Assembly: GCF_030518795.1 (NCBI RefSeq)
Contig: NZ_CP130427.1
Coordinates: 4,588,001-4,652,000, forward strand
Direction of reading: 5' to 3'
Length of the DNA: 64,000 nucleotides
From: Micromonospora sp. NBRC 110009
GTDB taxonomy: Bacteria > Actinomycetota > Actinomycetes > Mycobacteriales > Micromonosporaceae
Shown: positions 42,563 to 50,678 of the stretch, one piece after another
Layout of the letters: each line of letters begins with the position of its first letter
Numbering within the stretch: the first letter of the stretch is position 1
Notes under the pieces: generated by a model
What the model was told of the DNA's origin: nothing
Database searches by the model: none
The model's input: only the letters and a program-made list of their open reading frames with translations
Program-made: the position numbers and the translations under genes

Positions 42563-44107
42563 GTGCCGGGGGTGGCCGTCGCGGGGGTGTATCGGGAGTT
42601 GGGGGAGGTGGCCTGGTCGTGGGTGCTGGGCCAGGTCCGGGAGGACGACGGGCCGTGGCTGCCCGAGGTCGTTTCCGATGAAGAACCGCCGGTAGGGCCG
42701 GCGGACGATCGCGACTCGCTGTACGCGGGGATCGCGGGTCTGGCTCCGGTGCTGGCCGAAGTCGGCCAGTACCGCGCGTTGACCGATGCCGAGCGCAGTC
42801 TTGCGGCGGGGATCGTGGCCCGGCTGTCGGTCATGGCGCCGGTGCGCACTGAACCCTCGTTGTACGACGGGCTGGGCGGGGACGTGACGGCGCTGAAGCT
42901 GCTCGCTCCGGGACGGGAGCGGGTGGCGCTACGCCGGTTGGTCGAGCTGAGCACTCCGGCGGGGTGGGACACCACGGTGGGGGTCGAGTCGGGCGCAACC
43001 GGTCCGTTCACGGATCTGGTGTTGGGCACCGCGGGTGTGGTGCTGGCCGCCGCGTGGGCCGGCGGCGATCTCGCCGGCGAGCTCATGACGACCGGCGGGG
43101 AAGCTCTGCTGCGAGCGGCCGACCAGACCGAGGCCGGGCTGGACTGGCGCATGCGGCCGGGATACCCGGCGAGCTCGCCGAACTACTCGCACGGCACGGC
43201 GGGGGTGGCGACGGCGTTGGCGATCGCCGGGCACGCGTTGGATCGTGGCGACTTCCTCAGTGCGGCACGGCAGGGCGCACAGCATCTGCTCAGTGTGGGC
43301 TCGCTGGACGACCAGGGTTTCGTTGTTCCTCACACGCTGCCGTACTCGCAGCGGGAGGTGGAGCCGGTGACGTACACCTGGTGCCACGGTCCCAGCGGAA
43401 CCTCGCAGCTGTTCGCCGCGCTGGCCTTCGCCGGTGTCGAGCAGGTCGGGGGGTACGAGGTGGGTGCGCTGCGCCGGCGTTGCCTGCACTCGGTCCTGAC
43501 ATCGGGGCTTCCTCGCCGGCTGCGCCCGGGGTTCTGGGACAACGACGGCCGCTGTTGCGGCACCGCCGGGGTCGGGGACGTCCTGCTCGACGCCGCGCAG
43601 GACAGTCCCGACCAGGCGCGACGTGAAATGCTCCTGGGGGCTGCCCAGACAATGGGCGATGCCCTCGTCGACCGGGCGATCCGCGATGAGGCCGGGGCGC
43701 GTTGGCGGTTTGTGGAGTACCGCCAGGACCCGATATCGCCGTCGTACGCCCTGATCGAGATGATCCGCGCCTGGACCGAGTCGCCGCTGCGGGACCGGGT
43801 CGGTCTCACCGTGCATGTGGTCGACGATGAGGTGCTTTACGACATCACCGCGCGCCGCGTCGACCTCGACCGGTTGATCTTCGCGGCGGCCGGCGGCCCG
43901 ATCAGGTTCTGGCTCGAGTCCCGCGACCCGGACGGCGTGATCAGCCGCTTCCTCCTGCTGGAACCGCCCGGCCGCTCGGTCACCGACATGCTGAACGACG
44001 TCGGCGTCGGCGGGGAGGATTGGTCCGTGACGGTCGAGCCCGACCCCTGCCTGGAGTGGACGCCGTGGCGGCTCGGCGACATCCGCGGGCCGGCGGTCCG
44101 GCGATGA
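42563..44107 (+). CDS. LanC-like lanthionine cyclase homologue (514 aa)
   Basis: An alpha-toroid LanC fold is indicated by repeated G-x-x-G motifs (SHGTAGVATALAIAGHALDR, GTAGVVLAAAWAGG) and by zinc ligands Cys274 in TWCHGPSG and Cys331-Cys332 in RCCGTAGVGD. The usual Cys-His pair is Cys-Cys here, the 'CCG' form also seen in some LanM enzymes. The C-terminal 90 residues (VHVVDDEVLYDITARRVDLD) are not part of LanC. No dehydratase, kinase, transporter or Cys-bearing precursor peptide is encoded nearby, so it may be a eukaryote-like LanCL-type glutathione or redox protein rather than a lanthipeptide enzyme. Start GTG 42563 is uncertain; GTG 42587 is an alternative. Confidence 0.75.
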   Translation: MPGVAVAGVYRELGEVAWSWVLGQVREDDGPWLPEVVSDEEPPVGPADDRDSLYAGIAGLAPVLAEVGQYRALTDAERSLAAGIVARLSVMAPVRTEPSLYDGLGGDVTALKLLAPGRERVALRRLVELSTPAGWDTTVGVESGATGPFTDLVLGTAGVVLAAAWAGGDLAGELMTTGGEALLRAADQTEAGLDWRMRPGYPASSPNYSHGTAGVATALAIAGHALDRGDFLSAARQGAQHLLSVGSLDDQGFVVPHTLPYSQREVEPVTYTWCHGPSGTSQLFAALAFAGVEQVGGYEVGALRRRCLHSVLTSGLPRRLRPGFWDNDGRCCGTAGVGDVLLDAAQDSPDQARREMLLGAAQTMGDALVDRAIRDEAGARWRFVEYRQDPISPSYALIEMIRAWTESPLRDRVGLTVHVVDDEVLYDITARRVDLDRLIFAAAGGPIRFWLESRDPDGVISRFLLLEPPGRSVTDMLNDVGVGGEDWSVTVEPDPCLEWTPWRLGDIRGPAVRR

Positions 44108-44208
44108 CGTTGGAGCGATTCGGCGTTCTCGATGGCTCGACCATCCGCGTCGCCCCGCGCGAGTCGGCCCGGGCGACGACCATCGCGGCCCGGCGGGGTG
44201 AGCCCTGA
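44104..44208 (+). CDS. Small ORF overlapping the LanC-like stop (34 aa)
   Basis: ATG 44104 overlaps the LanC-like stop (ATGA) and gives a 34-residue peptide starting MTLERFGVLDGSTIRVAP. It has several Ser/Thr but no Cys, so it cannot form lanthionine rings by itself. Coding status rests only on the overlap. Confidence 0.3.
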   Translation: MTLERFGVLDGSTIRVAPRESARATTIAARRGEP

Positions 44209-44217
44209 CCTCGCGGC

Positions 44218-47013
44218 TCAGCGCACCAGCCCGGCAGACACCAGCGCTCGCGTCAGGTCCGTCCGGGAACGCACCCCGAGTTTGCGGTACACCCTCGTCA
44301 GGTGCGCCTCGACGGTCTTGCGGGAGACGAAGAGCAGGCTCGCCGCCTCGGCGTTGTTGAGGCCGCCCGCGATCGCCCGCGCGACCTGCACCTCCTGCGG
44401 CGAGAGCAGATCCAGCGCCGCGGGCATCACGTTCGGTAGCATCCGCTGGCCGGTGGCGGCCAGCTCCGCGGCGGCCCGCCGCGCCCACGGGCCGGCGCCG
44501 AGCGACTCGAAGCAGGCGTGCGCGGCGGTCAGCGGCACCCGACCGGCGGCCGGGCGCCGGAACCGCCGCAGCGCCTCGCCCCGGCACATCTGGGTGCGAG
44601 CCAGCTCGAACGGGTGGTCCTGGCGGCGGTGTTCGCGTTCGGCCTCGGCGAAGCACTGCTCGGCGCGGGCCGCCGTGCCCGCCAGCAGCCCCCGGCAGCG
44701 GGCCAGGATCGCGCGCGGCCAGATCAGCCCGGTCCGCTCGGCGGCGAGCTGGAGCCAGGTCAGCGGCTCCCGCGCGCGCTCCGGCCGCCCGGCCCGGACG
44801 TGGGCCTCGATCAGGTCGGCCACGAACGGGATTACCCGCGGGTTCGTCATGCCGATCCGCAACGTGTGCTGGAACGCCTCCTCCAGCTGGGTTATGGCCT
44901 CCGCGTAGTCGGCCTGCGCGAGCGCCGCCGCCCCGATCGCGTGGCTGAAGTACATGTCGAGGGTGCCGATCCGGTACGGGCCGGTCTCCCGCCGCGCCGT
45001 CGAGATCCGCTCGGCGCAGCGTTCCCGATCGCCGCGCTGCGCGTCCAGCCGGGCGAGGCAGGCCAGCGCGAAGCCGACCGCGCTGGTGTGGCCCATCTCC
45101 TCGGCCCAGCGCAGCGCCTCCGCCGCGTCCGCCTGCGCCTCGGCCCAGCGGCCCACCCAGTACTCGGTCTCGCTGCGTACGGCCAGGGCGATCGGCAGGA
45201 TCGCTGGGGCGGTGTGCTGCCGCGCCGCCCGGATCACCCGCCGCACCGTCGCAAAGCCCTCGGCGAACTGCTCGCCGAACGTGAGGCTCTGCGCGACCAG
45301 GGTGAGCAGCTGCTGCTCGGCGATCGGGTCGGCGGCCTCCAGGAACGCCGCGGACGAGCGCAGGCCGTCGAGGCCCTCCCGGATCCGGCCGTCCACGATG
45401 TAGGCGAGGCCGCGGAGCACCACACTGCGGTCCACGCTGATCCCGGCCGTCGCGGCCAGCGTCACCGCCTCCTCGCCGCGCCGCACGATCGCCTCGATCC
45501 GGCCGTCCATCGCGCCGGGCAGCGTGGCCTCGTTGAGCAGCGAACAGGCCCGGGCCGGATCGACCTCGCGCACCGCCTCGGCGGCGGCGACCATCCGGTC
45601 GTACGCCACGCCGGTGTGCCCGATCCAGGTGTGGATGCGCCCGCGGAGCAGTTCGAGGTCCGCGCGCAGCAGGGGGTCGGCCGCCGCCTGCAGCGCCTCC
45701 TCGCACCAGCCGGCCGCCCGCGCCGCGCCGCCGGCCAGGAACGAGTCGGTGGCCGCGTTGCGCAACAGCTCGGCGCGCTCGTCGGGGTGCGGCGTGAGTT
45801 GCGCCGCCCGGTACCAGGCGAGCGCCGCGCCATCGTACCCGCTGCGCCGCCGGGCCTCCTTCGCCGCCTCGATCAGTTCGGCGGTGACGGCCGCGTCCGG
45901 GCCGGCGGCCGCCGACGCCCGGTACCAGGCCCGGGTGGCGCCCGAGGTGACGTCGGCCAGGGCGTGGCAGGCGGCCCGCCGCTCGGCGAGCGGGGTGCGC
46001 CCCAACACCGCCGAGCGCAGCAGCGGATGCCGGAACTCGTAGTGCGCGCCGTCGGTCACCACGATCCGCGCGGCCTCGGCCGGAGCCAGGTCGGCGACGC
46101 CGAGCCCGCGGAACGCCAGCGCCGGCTCGAGCAGCTCGACAGCGGAGGAGCGGCTCACCCCGACCACGGCCAGGGCCGCACGCGTACGCTTGGGAAGTCG
46201 ATCTATGTCCGGCAGCCAGGCCAGTTCCAGCTGTCGGCCGGTCGGCAGCGCCTCGCCGATCGGCCGATGCCCGGCCAGCTGGTCGGCGCGCAGCGACGAC
46301 GCCCACTCCAGCAGCGCGAGCGGGTTGCCCGCGGTGCGCTCGACGAGCCCGTCGAGCACGCTCGGTACGGCCACGATGCCGCGGCTGCGCAGCAGCAGGT
46401 CGCAGTCGGCGCGGGTCAGCCCGGCGAGGCTGAGCGCCGGCAGGTCGCAGCGCCGGCGCAGCTCGGCGTCGTCGCGACCGGTCATGATCAGCGCGATCCG
46501 CTCTGGGCCGATGCGCCGGGCCACGAACAGCAGGGCCCGCTGCGAGGAGTGGTCGACCCAGTGCAGGTCGTCGACGAGCACGACCATCGGGGCGCGGTCC
46601 GCCGCGGCGGACAGCACGTTCAGGGCCGCGGCGCAGACCGCGTACGGGTTGGGCGCGTCCGCGTCGGACAGCGCGAGCGCCCCCTCGAGCGCGTCCCGCT
46701 GTATCAGGGGGAGATCGGCGAAGTGCGCGCGCAGCGGAATGAGCAGGTCGGCGAGCGTCGCGAAGGGCAGCACGGCCTCGGACTCGACGCCCCGTGCGCG
46801 GATCATCGGGGCGCGCCCCGAGCGGGCCACATGATCGAGCAACGTGGTCTTGCCGACGCCCGGGTCGCCCCAGACCATGAGGGCCACGCCGTGCCGGGGC
46901 GATGTGTGGAGAGCGGCGTCCAGGATCAGGCACTCCCGCGAGCGCCCCACGGGATGATCGGCATCTTGATCAGGGACAGCCGCGACCGGGCGGCTGTCGG
47001 TCTCTCCGGTCAT
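44218..47013 (-). CDS. LAL-type LuxR-family regulator (931 aa)
   Basis: ATG 47013 has GGAG 5 bases upstream; a longer frame to 47049 lacks this. N-terminal ATPase: Walker A WGDPGVGKTT (about residues 48-57) and Walker B VVLVDDLHWVDHSS (about 143-156). A long TPR-like helical middle follows. The C-terminal LuxR HTH reads LSPQEVQVARAIAGGLNNAE, then VSRKTVEAHLTRVYRKLG (about 865-925). Large ATP-binding LuxR regulators control secondary metabolism and secretion loci in actinobacteria. It lies downstream of two BTAD regulators on the same strand as the baseplate operon, so a role in that locus is plausible. Confidence 0.9.
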   Translation of the reverse strand: MTGETDSRPVAAVPDQDADHPVGRSRECLILDAALHTSPRHGVALMVWGDPGVGKTTLLDHVARSGRAPMIRARGVESEAVLPFATLADLLIPLRAHFADLPLIQRDALEGALALSDADAPNPYAVCAAALNVLSAAADRAPMVVLVDDLHWVDHSSQRALLFVARRIGPERIALIMTGRDDAELRRRCDLPALSLAGLTRADCDLLLRSRGIVAVPSVLDGLVERTAGNPLALLEWASSLRADQLAGHRPIGEALPTGRQLELAWLPDIDRLPKRTRAALAVVGVSRSSAVELLEPALAFRGLGVADLAPAEAARIVVTDGAHYEFRHPLLRSAVLGRTPLAERRAACHALADVTSGATRAWYRASAAAGPDAAVTAELIEAAKEARRRSGYDGAALAWYRAAQLTPHPDERAELLRNAATDSFLAGGAARAAGWCEEALQAAADPLLRADLELLRGRIHTWIGHTGVAYDRMVAAAEAVREVDPARACSLLNEATLPGAMDGRIEAIVRRGEEAVTLAATAGISVDRSVVLRGLAYIVDGRIREGLDGLRSSAAFLEAADPIAEQQLLTLVAQSLTFGEQFAEGFATVRRVIRAARQHTAPAILPIALAVRSETEYWVGRWAEAQADAAEALRWAEEMGHTSAVGFALACLARLDAQRGDRERCAERISTARRETGPYRIGTLDMYFSHAIGAAALAQADYAEAITQLEEAFQHTLRIGMTNPRVIPFVADLIEAHVRAGRPERAREPLTWLQLAAERTGLIWPRAILARCRGLLAGTAARAEQCFAEAEREHRRQDHPFELARTQMCRGEALRRFRRPAAGRVPLTAAHACFESLGAGPWARRAAAELAATGQRMLPNVMPAALDLLSPQEVQVARAIAGGLNNAEAASLLFVSRKTVEAHLTRVYRKLGVRSRTDLTRALVSAGLVR

Positions 47014-47127
47014 GGCGGCTCCAGGAGTCGTCCACCCAAGGCCAATCAACCATTTTCCGGTACGCGTCCCCGGGCGTCCCGCCCTCTGTCGCGTACCGGA
47101 CCCGGATCGTGGGGAGAACCCGCACCG

Positions 47128-47883
47128 TCACCGGCGGATCGGCACCGCGACCAGCTCGCGCAGGGCGTCCGACGGGGTGACGCCGAGCTCGGCCGAGACC
47201 AGCGCCTGGTAGGCCTGGTAGGTGCGGTACGCCTCCACCTGATTGCCCTCGGCGAGGTGGGCCAGGATGAGGGCCCGCTGGGCGCTCTCCCGCAGCGGCT
47301 CGGAGCACACCGCCGCGATCGCCGCCTCCACCGCCTGCGCGTGCCGGCCGGCCGCCGACAACCGACGGCTGACCTGCTCCAACGCGTGCAGCGTGCGGGC
47401 CCGCACCCGTTCCCGCTCGAAGATCACCCAGTCGTCGTACCACCCGGGCAGCAGGTCCAGGGCCGCGTCGGCGGCCTCCGGCACCCGCAGGTCCGCGGGC
47501 TCCGCCGTCCCCCGGATGATCCGCTCGGCCCACCGGTTGACCACGTCGAGATCCACCGCGACGTGTGACCCGATCGCGACGGCGGTCCCCGCGATGTCGA
47601 GCAGGCCGGCGTCGGAGCCGCGCAGCCGCCACATCGCCGAGCGCAGGTTGCCGGCCGCTCGCGCCTCGTCGCTGTCCGGCCAGAGCGCGGCCGCGACGGC
47701 GCGGCGCGGCACCGGCCGGCGGCGGAAGGCGAGGAAAACCAGGAAGCGCAGGCTGCTCTCGGGCAGGGTCAGGGGCTTACCGCCGACCAGCAGCCGGGGC
47801 CCGGCCAGCACCTGCAGCACGGCGCCGGGCGGGGCGCCGGGCCGCGCGGTGGGCGCTTCTGCCGTGCGGGCGAGCATGTCCAC
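47128..47883 (-). CDS. BTAD/SARP-like regulator (251 aa)
   Basis: Residues 22-105 form a short winged-helix region (VLQVLAGPRLLVGGKPLTLP, RRAVAAALWPDSDEARAAGN, LRSAMWRLRGSDAGLLDIAG). Residues 110-245 form the bacterial transcriptional activation domain (VAVDLDVVNRWAERII ... PGWYDDWVIFERERVRARTL). This is the small SARP architecture without ATPase. GTG 47883 follows GAGGAGG. It is a tandem paralogue of the gene at 47954, 114 bases upstream of the LAL regulator. SARP proteins bind 11-bp-phased heptamers; such repeats occur at 48689-48717 and 60398-60415. Confidence 0.85.
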   Translation of the reverse strand: MDMLARTAEAPTARPGAPPGAVLQVLAGPRLLVGGKPLTLPESSLRFLVFLAFRRRPVPRRAVAAALWPDSDEARAAGNLRSAMWRLRGSDAGLLDIAGTAVAIGSHVAVDLDVVNRWAERIIRGTAEPADLRVPEAADAALDLLPGWYDDWVIFERERVRARTLHALEQVSRRLSAAGRHAQAVEAAIAAVCSEPLRESAQRALILAHLAEGNQVEAYRTYQAYQALVSAELGVTPSDALRELVAVPIRR

Positions 47884-47953
47884 GGAAGCCTCCTCGGGTC
47901 GGACGAGTTCTCAGCATCGCCAGCCGCCCCCCGTTCCTGCTTCCGGGAGTTCC

Positions 47954-48667
47954 CTACAATGCCAGCGCCGCCCGGATCGTGGCGCCCGCGCGCGGCCCGA
48001 ACCGGGTGCTCGCCGCCGACCGGAACGCCGAGTAGGCGGCCCGCGCCTCGGCCGTCCGCCCGGCGGACTGCAACGCCTCGGCGAGGACCCGGTGGGCGCT
48101 CTCGCGCAGCGGCTCGGCCGCGACCACTTGGCGGGCCACCGCCGCGGCCCGGGCGTAGTCGCGCCCGCGGATCAGCCGCGCCGCGGCCGCCTCCATCGCG
48201 TGCAGCACCCGCTGACGCAGCCGTTCCCGGTGCGGCGTCACCCATTCGTCGCGCCACCCGGGCAGCAGCCCCGAGCGGGCGTGCCTCCACCATTCGTCGT
48301 CGGCCGCCGGATGCGCAGGCCCGCCCGCCACCAGCCGCGCCGCCCACTCGGACAGCGCCTCGGTGTCGAGCTCGATGCCGGCCCGGATCCAGACCTGACG
48401 CTTGTCCGCGTCCAGGATGTCCAGCCCGGCGGCGTGCAGGCGCCACAGCGCCGAGCGCAGGTTGCCGACGGCGCGCACGTCGTCGCCGACCGGCCAGAGC
48501 ACGCCGGCGGCCTGCCGCCGATCGACCCGGCCGCCGCTGAGGGCGGTGAACGCGACGAGTCGCTTGCCGCCCTCGGGCAGGATCCGGACCTGCCCGGCGG
48601 CGTCCAGATGTGGCTCGGCGAACAGGCACAGGCCGGTGGCGGCGGGCGAGATGACGGGACACAGCAT
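47954..48667 (-). CDS. BTAD/SARP-like regulator, second copy (237 aa)
   Basis: It has the same layout as the downstream paralogue: a winged helix (KRLVAFTALSGGRVDRRQAA, AVGNLRSALWRLHAAGLDIL) and BTAD (IELDTEALSEWAARLVAGG, PGWRDEWVTPHRERLRQRVL, AAEPLRESAHRVLAEALQSA). ATG 48667 starts the ORF. Three GGTGACG-like heptamers with an 11-bp period end 21 bases before the ATG, so it is likely a target of itself or its paralogue. It begins 45 bases after the eCIS operon. Confidence 0.85.
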   Translation of the reverse strand: MLCPVISPAATGLCLFAEPHLDAAGQVRILPEGGKRLVAFTALSGGRVDRRQAAGVLWPVGDDVRAVGNLRSALWRLHAAGLDILDADKRQVWIRAGIELDTEALSEWAARLVAGGPAHPAADDEWWRHARSGLLPGWRDEWVTPHRERLRQRVLHAMEAAAARLIRGRDYARAAAVARQVVAAEPLRESAHRVLAEALQSAGRTAEARAAYSAFRSAASTRFGPRAGATIRAALAL

Positions 48668-48688
48668 GCCCGAAAGCTACAAGCGCTC

Positions 48689-48717
48689 TGTCACCCTGCC
48701 GTCACCCCAGCGTCACT
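48689..48717 (-). promoter_or_regulatory. SARP-type box: three heptamers, 11-bp period
   Basis: Read on the minus strand: AGTGACG, 4 bases, GGTGACG, 4 bases, GGTGACA. The last ends 21 bases before ATG 48667. Direct heptamers spaced by 4 bases are the classic SARP (and PhoP PHO-box) operator form. Confidence 0.65.
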
Positions 48718-48919
48718 CCGGCACGGCCATGTCGCGCAGGAAGCGCCGCACCTCCGCCAGGACGGCACGCTGCGTCTTCGCGGCCTGCCGGGACTCCTCG
48801 GGACGCAGCACGTCGAGCTTCACCGACACGAAGATCAGGCAGGGGGCGTCGAGCTGCCGTTCCACCGTGACGACACACACCCCGCGGTGCGGCGGGTCCA
48901 TGGGCCGAGCTCCGCTCAC
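48713..48919 (-). CDS. Small protein at the end of the baseplate operon (68 aa)
   Basis: GTG 48919 overlaps the stop of the 586-aa gene (GTGA). It reads LDAPCLIFVSVKLDVLRPEE and ends in an amphipathic helix (RAVLAEVRRFLRDM). Function unknown. Position as last gene of the operon suggests a small structural or chaperone part. Its stop codon lies inside the phased repeat of the next promoter. Confidence 0.6.
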   Translation of the reverse strand: MSGARPMDPPHRGVCVVTVERQLDAPCLIFVSVKLDVLRPEESRQAAKTQRAVLAEVRRFLRDMAVPE

Positions 48920-50676
48920 GGCTTGGCCACGATGCCGAGTTTTTCCGGCCCGAAGAGCAGCACGATCGACTGCCGCGCGACGTTCCGGCCCTCGACCGGC
49001 TCGATCTTGCCGAGCCACGGCGCGAGCGCCAGCGGATCGACGAGCAGCGTCGCCCGCAGCACTCCGACCGGCAGCTCGGACTCGGCCCGGGCGAGCACGA
49101 AGATCCGCAGGTCCTTCGATTCCCGCAGCCGTTGGCGCAGTCTGCCGTAGTTCCCGCCGAGGCCGGCATCGTCCGGCAGCCGCCAGCCGCGTAACGGATA
49201 GCGCAAGCTGATCGTCCGCACCTGATCTTCCGGGGCCTTGGCGTACCGGTCCGGCAGGTCGCCGCTCTCCAGCGACTTGAGGTCCGCCTCGTACGTCTGC
49301 TGGTCCAGGAAGTTGACCTCGAACGCGGTGACCTCGTCGAGCCGCTCCTCCGGCGTCGGGCAGACGGTCCGGTCGGGACGCACGAACGCGACCCAGCCGG
49401 ACGGGACCCGGCCCTGGTCGTCGACCGGGATCAGCACGCGCACCTCGGTCTTCGCGCCGCCCGAGGCGGTCAGCGGGATGCGATCGCGATGCTGGGCCTC
49501 CTCGATCGCCTGCGCGACATCGGACGGCCGGCACGTGCACGCCGTGATCGAGAGCGTGGCGGGCAGCATCTCCGCCAGCCACGTCGTCACGCCGGCGGGC
49601 GAGCCGTTCGGATAGGGCAGGAATCCGGCCGGGGGCAGATCGGCGAAGCCCAGATCGAAGAGCTTGCCCGCCGGGCCGGACACGGACTGCACCGCGGCGG
49701 TGAGGTCGTCGGCCAGCTGCGCCAGCAACTGGCGGGTCATCACCTTGGTCTGCGCCCGGCCGACCGCCTTCGCGGCCGCCTCGCGGATCAGGTCGGCATA
49801 GTCGAGCCGCACCTGGCGCTGTGCCGGCTGGGACGGCTGCGGGTACCGGTCCGCCAACTGGTCCTGGAACTGCAGGATCTGCGCGACGTACACGTCCCAG
49901 GGCCGCATCCCGAGGCGCCAACGCCAGGCCCGCTCGGGCGGCGCCGCGCCCCGGTCCCGCCGGGCGATCCAGGTGTCGACCTCGTCGCTCATCTTCGACC
50001 GGCCGGGGATGAGCACCCCGATCCGGACCACCGGCTGCGTGCCGGACGAGGGCGCGGGCACCGGCGGAAGCCACATCTCCTTGACGAGCGGCGCGTTGCC
50101 GGTGGCGAGCAGGTCGCGCTCTCCGTCGGTCTCCTCGGCCGCGAACTGGCGCCGGGCCAGCCAGTTGCGCCGCCGCTCGGGCTGCTGCCCGTCGAACTCC
50201 GGCAGGGCGGCGGCGCTGAGCTGGGCGCGCACCCCCTCGCCCTGGTAGAGCAGCCTCGACGTGCCGCCGGCACACGGCTCGTCGCACAGCGACCCGGAGA
50301 CGTCGGCGTAGCCGTACTGCCACGTCCCGGCGTAGATCTCGATGAACCAGAAGCCGTTGTCGGCCAGCGTGGGCATGAACTCGTCGGTGAGCGGCAGCCG
50401 GATGTCCTCGCGGGACCGCAGCGGCCGCCCGGCCGGGTCGACGGCCAGGCCGGGGGAGATGTCGAGCCAGTTCTCCGGCTGTTTGCCGGGCTCCTGCGTC
50501 TTGCCGGGGGTGACCCGGAATCCCTCGATCACGCCCGGGCCGCCGGCCGTGCCGGACGCGAGCACGAGGTCGCGGGCGTAGTCCTGGATCCGGACCAGGT
50601 GCTCGGCCCGGAGGAACAGCCCGTCGAAGGCGTTCAACCGGCTGATCCCGCTGTCCGCCGTGGTGTCGGTGGTCAT
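48916..50676 (-). CDS. Contractile-system-associated protein, long paralogue (586 aa)
   Basis: Function unknown. The N-terminal part has FDGLFLRAEHLVRIQDYARD, then GPGVIEGFRVTPGKTQ and WLDISPGLAVDPAGRPLR. This order (entry helix, GVI-GF, PGLAVD-GR-L) recurs in the next upstream protein, so the two are paralogues. The middle is alpha-helical with VRLDYADLIREAAAKAVGRA. The C-terminal part includes VSGPAGKLFDLGFADLPPAG, then WVAFVRPDRTVCPTPEERLD. ATG 50676 lies 2 bases after the previous stop. Location with gp25, gpJ-like and AAA+ genes indicates a baseplate-proximal or accessory component. Confidence 0.7.
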   Translation of the reverse strand: MTTDTTADSGISRLNAFDGLFLRAEHLVRIQDYARDLVLASGTAGGPGVIEGFRVTPGKTQEPGKQPENWLDISPGLAVDPAGRPLRSREDIRLPLTDEFMPTLADNGFWFIEIYAGTWQYGYADVSGSLCDEPCAGGTSRLLYQGEGVRAQLSAAALPEFDGQQPERRRNWLARRQFAAEETDGERDLLATGNAPLVKEMWLPPVPAPSSGTQPVVRIGVLIPGRSKMSDEVDTWIARRDRGAAPPERAWRWRLGMRPWDVYVAQILQFQDQLADRYPQPSQPAQRQVRLDYADLIREAAAKAVGRAQTKVMTRQLLAQLADDLTAAVQSVSGPAGKLFDLGFADLPPAGFLPYPNGSPAGVTTWLAEMLPATLSITACTCRPSDVAQAIEEAQHRDRIPLTASGGAKTEVRVLIPVDDQGRVPSGWVAFVRPDRTVCPTPEERLDEVTAFEVNFLDQQTYEADLKSLESGDLPDRYAKAPEDQVRTISLRYPLRGWRLPDDAGLGGNYGRLRQRLRESKDLRIFVLARAESELPVGVLRATLLVDPLALAPWLGKIEPVEGRNVARQSIVLLFGPEKLGIVAKP

Positions 50677-50678
50677 CG

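Noticed and set aside
44104..44208. Lanthipeptide precursor next to the LanC homologue
   Set aside because: The 34-codon product has no cysteine, so it cannot be a normal lanthipeptide core. It is kept only as a low-confidence ORF.
42929..46933. 1334-codon minus-strand open frame
   Set aside because: It is the Arg/Gly/Pro-rich shadow of the LAL regulator and the LanC-like gene, which are in other frames or on the other strand.
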